Assembly (NCBI GenBank): GCA_963709555.1
Contig: CAVPWR010000003.1
Span: forward strand, 372,001 to 436,000
Source of the DNA: Sulfurisoma sp963709555
GTDB lineage: Bacteria; Pseudomonadota; Gammaproteobacteria; Burkholderiales; Rhodocyclaceae
DNA length: 64,000 nt
Direction of reading: 5' to 3'
Each line of letters begins with the position of its first letter. Position 1 is the stretch's first letter. This document shows positions 59,642 to 64,000 of the stretch, one piece after another. The notes beneath the pieces are model-generated. The model was not told the origin of the DNA and searched no databases. It saw nothing but the letters and a program-made list of their open reading frames with translations. The position numbers and the translations under genes are program-made.

Positions 59642-60654
59642 ATGAAGCTCACCCTCGTCCCCTACCTCCTGATCTGCTGGCTGCTGGTCAAGTACGGCAT
59701 CGTCAAGAAAACCGCGGGCAACTTCGTCGCCATGGGCTTGGGCGCCGTGTTCATCCTGTTCGTGCTGCTGACCTTCACCCGCTTCTACGCCTTCATCGAC
59801 CTGACGGCGACGACGACGGTGAAGGCGCCGCACATCGTTCTCAACACTCCCGGCCGGCGGCGAAATCGAGAAGATCTTCGTCACCCACAACCAGAAACTC
59901 AAGGCCGGTGACCCCGTCTATAGCTTCAAGACCGACCGCTACGCAGATCCAGATGGGGGCGAAGAAGGCCGAGAAGGCCCGCATGCAGTCGCAGCTGGCC
60001 AAGCTCGAGGTGGATCTCAAGCGCCTGTCGGGCCTGCGTGGCGACGTCGTGCCGCAGGCCGAGTACGATGCCAAGGTGGCCGAGGTGCAGAACCAGCGTG
60101 AACTGGTCATCAAGGCCGAGCAGGACATCGCCGACCTGCAGTGGAAAATCGACAAGGCCCTGGTGGTTGCCCCGGTGGATGGCCGGGTGGTGGTGCAGTA
60201 CGCATCCGAGGGCCAGTATTTCGGCGAGCAGCGCCCGGCTTCGATCATGATGTTCTCCGACAAGAAATTCATCGAGCTGCGCATCCCGGACCAGGTGTAC
60301 GAGTACATCAAGCCCAAGGCCTTCGCCGAGTTCTATGTCGACGCCTATCCCGGCAAGATTTTCCGCGCGCGCGTGCACAGCATCACGCAGGGGACCGGCG
60401 AATCCAGGGCGCACTCATTGCTGGCGTGCCGCAGATGCGCCACCGAGCATGATGCAGCAGAACAAGAACGAGGTCGGGCCGGACGGTGATCCTCGAATTC
60501 ACGGAACCCGAGGGCGTCATCATCCCGATCGGCGCCACCGGCAAAGCCTGGATCGCGGCCGAGAAGCCGATATCACATCCTCGGTTTCCTCGATCTGGTG
60601 ATCGGCGCGCTGCTGCGCTTCGCCGCCGCCGAGGCCTATCTCAAGGCGATGTAA
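59642..60654 (+). pseudogene. HlyD-family membrane fusion protein (YiaV-like), about six frameshifts
   Basis: Reconstructed length about 336 residues: an N-terminal double membrane segment (LTLVPYLLICWLLVKYG, NFVAMGLGAVFILFVLL), a biotinyl-lipoyl half (TVKAPHIVLNTP then GGEIEKIFVTHNQKLKAGDPVYSF), a coiled coil (about 100-165), and the second half with ALVVAPVDGRVVVQYASEGQYFG. Frame changes near 59853, 59943, 60402, 60441, 60477 and 60568 (four insertions, two deletions). Together with TolC and DUF3302 genes it forms an exporter lacking an obvious energised pump. GGGGAG precedes the ATG. Confidence 0.75.
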
Positions 60655-60660
60655 CCAATT

Positions 60661-60682
60661 CAGGCGGGGCTCGCCCCGCCTG
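60661..60682. terminator. Strong GC hairpin between convergent genes
   Basis: CAGGCGGGGC, two bases, GCCCCGCCTG: a perfect 10-bp stem just after the HlyD-like stop. No T-tract on either side, so it may be a factor-dependent or RNA-stability element rather than an intrinsic terminator. Confidence 0.4.
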
Positions 60683-60706
60683 AGTACTGCTGGCTGGCGG
60701 GAGTGG

Positions 60707-60991
60707 CTAGCCGCCGGCCTTCTTCGCGTTCTCCAGCCCCTTCTCGGCGATCTCCTTGTAGAGGCCGCTCATCTTCGACGCGAGTTCCTGCCACTCGGGG
60801 TGGGCATCGACCAGCGGCCGTATCGCCGCCGAGTCCTTCAGCACCTCCTGCAGGAGAGACAGGTCGAAGTCGTCGAGCAGTTCACCGCGGTCGACCTTCT
60901 CTTTCATCACCAGGGCACGCGGCAGGCGTTGCGACTGCAGTCTTTCGACGATCACCTGGGCCATGCCGGCATCGAGGTTCGGCTTGTTCAT
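60707..60991 (-). CDS. Small helical hypothetical protein
   Basis: A 94-residue helical protein (MNKPNLDAGMAQVIVERLQ, then LLDDFDLSLLQEVLKDSAAI) with a lysine-rich C-terminus. GGGAG six bases before the ATG supports the start. It lies 30 bp downstream of ppk2 on the same strand, so a joint transcript is likely. Function unknown. Confidence 0.65.
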   Translation of the reverse strand: MNKPNLDAGMAQVIVERLQSQRLPRALVMKEKVDRGELLDDFDLSLLQEVLKDSAAIRPLVDAHPEWQELASKMSGLYKEIAEKGLENAKKAGG

Positions 60992-61021
60992 TGCATTCTC
61001 CCTTGGTCGGCGGCGCCGGCT

Positions 61022-61840
61022 TCAGAAACGTTCTTCGACATACTTGTAGGGGTAGTCGGGCTCGCGATAGGAACCGGCCTTCTGCCGCGGCGGCAGCTTC
61101 ACCTTCATCCGCGGCGCCTGCTTGTAGGGAATGCGCTTGAGCAGGTCGGTGATGATGTTGAGGCGGGCCTTCTTCTTGTCGTCGGAACGGGCGACGAACC
61201 ACGGCGCGAAATCGGTGTCGGTGGCGGCGAACATCTCGTCGCGCGCCTTCGAATAGTCGTACCAGCGGCTGTAGGACTTGAGGTCCATCGGCGTGAGCTT
61301 CCATACCTTGCGGCCGTCGTCGATGCGGGCGGTGAGGCGACGCGTCTGCTCCTCGGGGCTGACCTCGAGCCAGTACTTGAGCAGGATGATGCCCGAGTCC
61401 ACCATCGACTTCTCGACCAGCGGCACGCCCTGCAGGAATCGCTTGTGCTGGTCTTCGGTGCAGAAGCCCATGACGCGCTCGACGCCGGCGCGGTTGTACC
61501 AGCTGCGGTCCCAGATCACGATCTCGCCGGCCGCCGGGAAATGCGGGATGTAGCGCTGCACGTACATCTGGCTCTTCTCGCGTTCGGTCGGCGAGGGCAG
61601 GGCGACGACGCGGAAGACGCGCGGGCTGACGCGCTCGGTGAGGGCCTTGATGGTGCCGCCCTTGCCGGCGGTGTCGCGGCCCTCGAAGACGATGCAGACC
61701 TTGAGGCCCTTGTGCACCACCCATTCCTGCAGCTTGACCAGTTCGACGTGCAGGCGCTTGAGTTCCTTGTCGTAATCCTTGTTGCTCAGCTTCTCCACGG
61801 GCTTCGCATTGTCCGTCGATTTCTTTGATTTTTCTTTCAT
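61022..61840 (-). CDS. ppk2: Polyphosphate kinase 2
   Basis: A 272-residue PPK2-family enzyme that phosphorylates nucleoside diphosphates or monophosphates from polyphosphate. Walker A is VFEGRDTAGKGGTIK, Walker B/lid WDRSWYNRAGVERVMGF, and ARIDDGRKVWKLTPMDLKSYSRWYDYSKARDEMF is the conserved lid-region block (here given in parts: ARIDDGRK, WKLTPMD, YDYSKARDEM). The basic N-terminus is short. The ATG at 61840 follows GGGAG. It complements ppk1/ppx 30 kb away. Confidence 0.95.
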   Translation of the reverse strand: MKEKSKKSTDNAKPVEKLSNKDYDKELKRLHVELVKLQEWVVHKGLKVCIVFEGRDTAGKGGTIKALTERVSPRVFRVVALPSPTEREKSQMYVQRYIPHFPAAGEIVIWDRSWYNRAGVERVMGFCTEDQHKRFLQGVPLVEKSMVDSGIILLKYWLEVSPEEQTRRLTARIDDGRKVWKLTPMDLKSYSRWYDYSKARDEMFAATDTDFAPWFVARSDDKKKARLNIITDLLKRIPYKQAPRMKVKLPPRQKAGSYREPDYPYKYVEERF

Positions 61841-61896
61841 GGTTTCACTCCCGTTCAGGAACTCGAAATTCATGATGCTGACTGATGCTGCGAATA

Positions 61897-63205
61897 CTAT
61901 ACCCCTGCCAGCGCCGCCCGGCGGCCACGCTCGGCATCGACGCCGGCGAGGATGACGAGGCCGACGACAAAGTAGCCGCCGGTGACGAGAATCGCGAGGC
62001 GATGGTCGCCGCCGGAGATCCAGGTCACGGCGCCGTAGGTCAGCGGGCCGAGTATCGACGACAGCTTCACGGCCAGGCCCCAGAGGCCGAAGAACTCGCC
62101 GTGGCGCGCCGGCCGGCGCGAGGTAGCCGACCAGCGCGCGGCCGGCCGACTGGCTGGCGCCGAGGCAGAGCCCGGCGACGTTGGCGGCGAGCCAGAACAG
62201 CGGCGGGGTGACGGCGAGCCAGGCCAGCAGGATCATGACCAGCCAGCCAAGCAGCGTCAGCGCGATGGCGCGGACGTGGCCGATGCGGTCCTGGAAGTGG
62301 CCGAAGGCGAAGGCGCCGATGGCCGCGGTGATGTTGACCAGGAAGATCAGCCTGATGGTGTCGGCCGTGGCGAAGCCCATGGCCTGCTCGGCGTAGATCG
62401 CGGCGAGCGCGATCACCGCCTGGATGCCGGCCTGGTAGAAGACGATGCAGAGCATGAAGCGGCGCATGTCGCGGAAGTCGCGGGCATGGCGCAGGGTGTC
62501 GCGCACCCGTGCCCAGGCCGAGCCGTCGAGGGCGGCTTCTTGTCGCCCGGCTGGCGTTCGCGCAGGAACAGAAAAGTCGGCGCTGCCGCCACGGCGAACA
62601 GCACGGCGGTGATCAGCATGGCGACGGGCACGAAGTCGGCCGCGCCCTCGCCGCGGGCCTGCGCCCAGGAGATGTAGGCGAGGCAGGCGCCGAGGCTCGC
62701 CAGTCCGCCGACGAAGCCGAGGCTCCATCCCCAGCCCGAGACCTTGCCGAGGCTGCTGCTCGTCGGCCAGCTCGGGCAGGAAGGCCGCGATCAGGTTCTC
62801 GCCGCTGCCGAAGCAGAAATTCGAGATCACCAGGAAGACGATGGCGACGGCGAGTCCGCCCGGGCCCGCCAGCGCCAGGCCGGCGGTGCCGAGCACGCAG
62901 CCGGCGGTGGTAAAGGCGAGCAGGCGCTTCTTGGCGCCGTGGGCGTCGGCCCAGGCGCCGAGCAGCGGCGCGGTGAGCAGGATCAGGGCATAGGAAACCG
63001 CCAGCGCGGCCGTCCAGGCGAAGGTCGCCCACGGCGCCTTTCCGGCGACCACGGACACGAAGTAGGCGTTGAAGATGGCCGTGATGACGACGGTCGTGTA
63101 GCCGGAGTTGGCGAAGTCGAACATCGCCCAGGCCCAGACCTCGCGGCGGCGGACGCCGGCGCGGAGGTAGGGGGATGGGATGGGTGGGGTGGGGGCCATG
63201 TTCAT
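61897..63205 (-). pseudogene. MFS transporter (UMF1-like), three frameshifts
   Basis: Reconstructed length about 435 residues. It starts MNMAPTPPIPSPYLRAGVRR and reads WAWAMFDFANSGYTTVVITAIFN, split by its loop, the signature of UMF1/Atg22-like permeases. Frame changes lie near 62757 (insertion), 62540 (deletion in GAAGCC) and 62118 (insertion); the last segment reads HGEFFGLWGLAVKLSSILGP. A dispersed-motif copy lies in the middle (AAAPTFLFLRER). Substrate unknown. Confidence 0.75.
62572..62594 (+). repeat. Dispersed coding motif, copy 9
   Basis: Plus-strand AAAAGTCGGCGCTGCCGCC then ACGG, one difference in the core; encodes VAAAPTF on the minus strand in the MFS gene. Confidence 0.6.
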
Positions 63206-63286
63206 GCCGGGATGATATCGCCGCCTTTCTTTTGGAGAAGAGGTATGCCTAAAGTAAAATGGCGCAATTGCTTCAATTCCCCCACC

Positions 63287-64000
63287 ATGGTTTCGTTCTT
63301 CCGCCCGCGTCGCCGGCTGGCCAGCTTGGCGCTTGCGCTCGCTTTTTCCGGCCAGGCCTTTGCCATCGGCCTCAGCACCGCCACCGGCCAGGCCGTGCTC
63401 GGCCAGCCGCTGCGCATCCGCATTCCCCTGATCGGCGCCAACGACGGGCCGCTCGATGCCTCGTGCTTCCGCCTGCTGCCGCCGCAGTCGCCGATGGATG
63501 CCGATTACGTGCTGCGCGACGGCCGCCTGCGCGTCGAAAGCGTGCAGGGGCAGACCCAGTTGATCGTGACCAGCCAGGCCTCGTGGCGCCACCCGGTGGT
63601 GGAGTTTCGCATCGTCGCGAGTTGCGGCGGTGCCGAGGTGGCGCGCGATTACCTGCTGCTGGCCTCGCTGCCGCCTCCGCCGCAGGCGGCGGCCAAACCC
63701 GAGACGAAAGAGGAGTTGAAAGAAGCACCGAAGGTGGCGGCTGCCGCCGCGCCCGCACCTGCCCCGGCCGCCAGCAGTGAAACCCTGCGCCTGACGGTCG
63801 ACAGCAACCTCAATGCCCTGGCGCGCAGCCGCTATGCCGACCAGCGCGAGCTCCGCGACGAATACCGGCGCCTGATGGCGGCGGCGAATCCCGCGCTGTT
63901 CGCCGGCAAAGGGGCCGTGGGCTCGGTGCCGCTTGCGGCCGGCACGGTGCTCAACATTCCGCCCAACCTGCCCAAGCCCGCCACCGCCGCAGCGCCGTCA
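63287..64000 (+). CDS. FimV-like protein, truncated by the window edge
   Basis: At least 238 residues, open to the last base. A signal peptide (RRLASLALALAFSGQAFA, to about residue 26) is followed by the FimV N-terminal pattern GQAVLGQPLRIRIPLIG, then LDASCFRLLPP and a Pro/Ala-rich stretch (about 140-165). FimV-type proteins are peptidoglycan-associated polarity and type IV pilus assembly factors. The ATG at 63287 is the first in this frame and is divergent from the MFS gene. Confidence 0.72.
   Translation, partial: MVSFFRPRRRLASLALALAFSGQAFAIGLSTATGQAVLGQPLRIRIPLIGANDGPLDASCFRLLPPQSPMDADYVLRDGRLRVESVQGQTQLIVTSQASWRHPVVEFRIVASCGGAEVARDYLLLASLPPPPQAAAKPETKEELKEAPKVAAAAAPAPAPAASSETLRLTVDSNLNALARSRYADQRELRDEYRRLMAAANPALFAGKGAVGSVPLAAGTVLNIPPNLPKPATAAAPS

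Noticed and set aside
57743..60654. True pseudogene operon
   Set aside because: Not rejected outright, but the same +1 error pattern affects clearly functional genes such as ppk1, so decay is not the preferred reading.

Overview
The window is high-GC chromosomal DNA from a betaproteobacterium, most likely in or near the Rhodocyclales. This rests on the gene order pyrG-kdsA-DUF1330-eno-ftsB, an 87-residue IF-1 next to cspA, the MlaE/F/D cluster, etfBA with an acyl-CoA dehydrogenase, and many housekeeping genes of betaproteobacterial type. No database could be searched, so the genus is left open. There is no rRNA operon, prophage, CRISPR array or insertion sequence in the window.

Layout. 0-0.4 kb: the end of a VapBC-like toxin-antitoxin pair. 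0.5-5 kb: pyrG, kdsA, a DUF1330 gene, eno and ftsB. 5-11.3 kb: a SIMPL protein, a gamma-carbonic-anhydrase-like protein, QueD, a radical SAM protein, an HTH regulator, LysC, an amidohydrolase and small unknowns. 11.4-13.1 kb: tRNA-Ser(GCU) followed by a more AT-rich insert with an AlpA-like gene and a TacAT-type (DUF1778/GNAT) module that has a striking operator. 13.1-22.8 kb: a cation efflux protein, a lipoprotein amidase, YeaD, thioredoxin, CDGSH protein, FolE, a PilZ-like protein, a DUF748 protein, YaeQ and small genes. 22.9-31 kb: a DEAD-box helicase, a BaiN-like flavoprotein, a pseudouridine synthase, an S4 protein, and divergent ppk1/ppx. 31-35.3 kb: an Mla-type lipid transport operon plus an enoyl-CoA hydratase. 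35.3-45.5 kb: infA, cspA, etfBA, a CbiM-like membrane protein, acyl-CoA dehydrogenase, HDOD protein, an ACP-acyl-AMP ligase-acyltransferase fusion and an AI-2E family permease. 45.5-49 kb: two CYTH proteins, one fused to a Ppx/GppA phosphatase, and an unknown. 49-57.7 kb: fabI, an MscS channel, an outer-membrane barrel, an MltF-like lytic transglycosylase, a probable gene-fusion scar, a Pta-like enzyme and a SulP transporter. 57.7-64 kb: a TolC/DUF3302/HlyD export operon, ppk2, an MFS permease and the start of a FimV-like gene.

Functional themes. Polyphosphate metabolism is prominent: ppk1, ppx, ppk2, a CYTH-Ppx fusion and a lysine-rich CYTH protein. Lipid handling is a second theme: Mla transport, etfBA/acyl-CoA dehydrogenase/enoyl-CoA hydratase, the acyl-AMP ligase-acyltransferase fusion and FabI. 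Folate/queuosine precursors (FolE, QueD) are a minor third.

Two cross-cutting observations stand out. First, a ~24-bp motif (core AAAGTCGGCGCTGGCGCC) recurs at least nine times, always inside coding regions of unrelated genes and in both orientations; two copies are identical over 24 bases. Second, a different GC-rich element of about 90-115 bp occurs three times, and one copy sits in frame inside the BaiN-like gene. In addition, about 22 frameshifts interrupt otherwise intact genes and nearly all are single-base insertions, so sequencing or assembly error is the likeliest cause; for the affected genes the full reconstructed extent is given.
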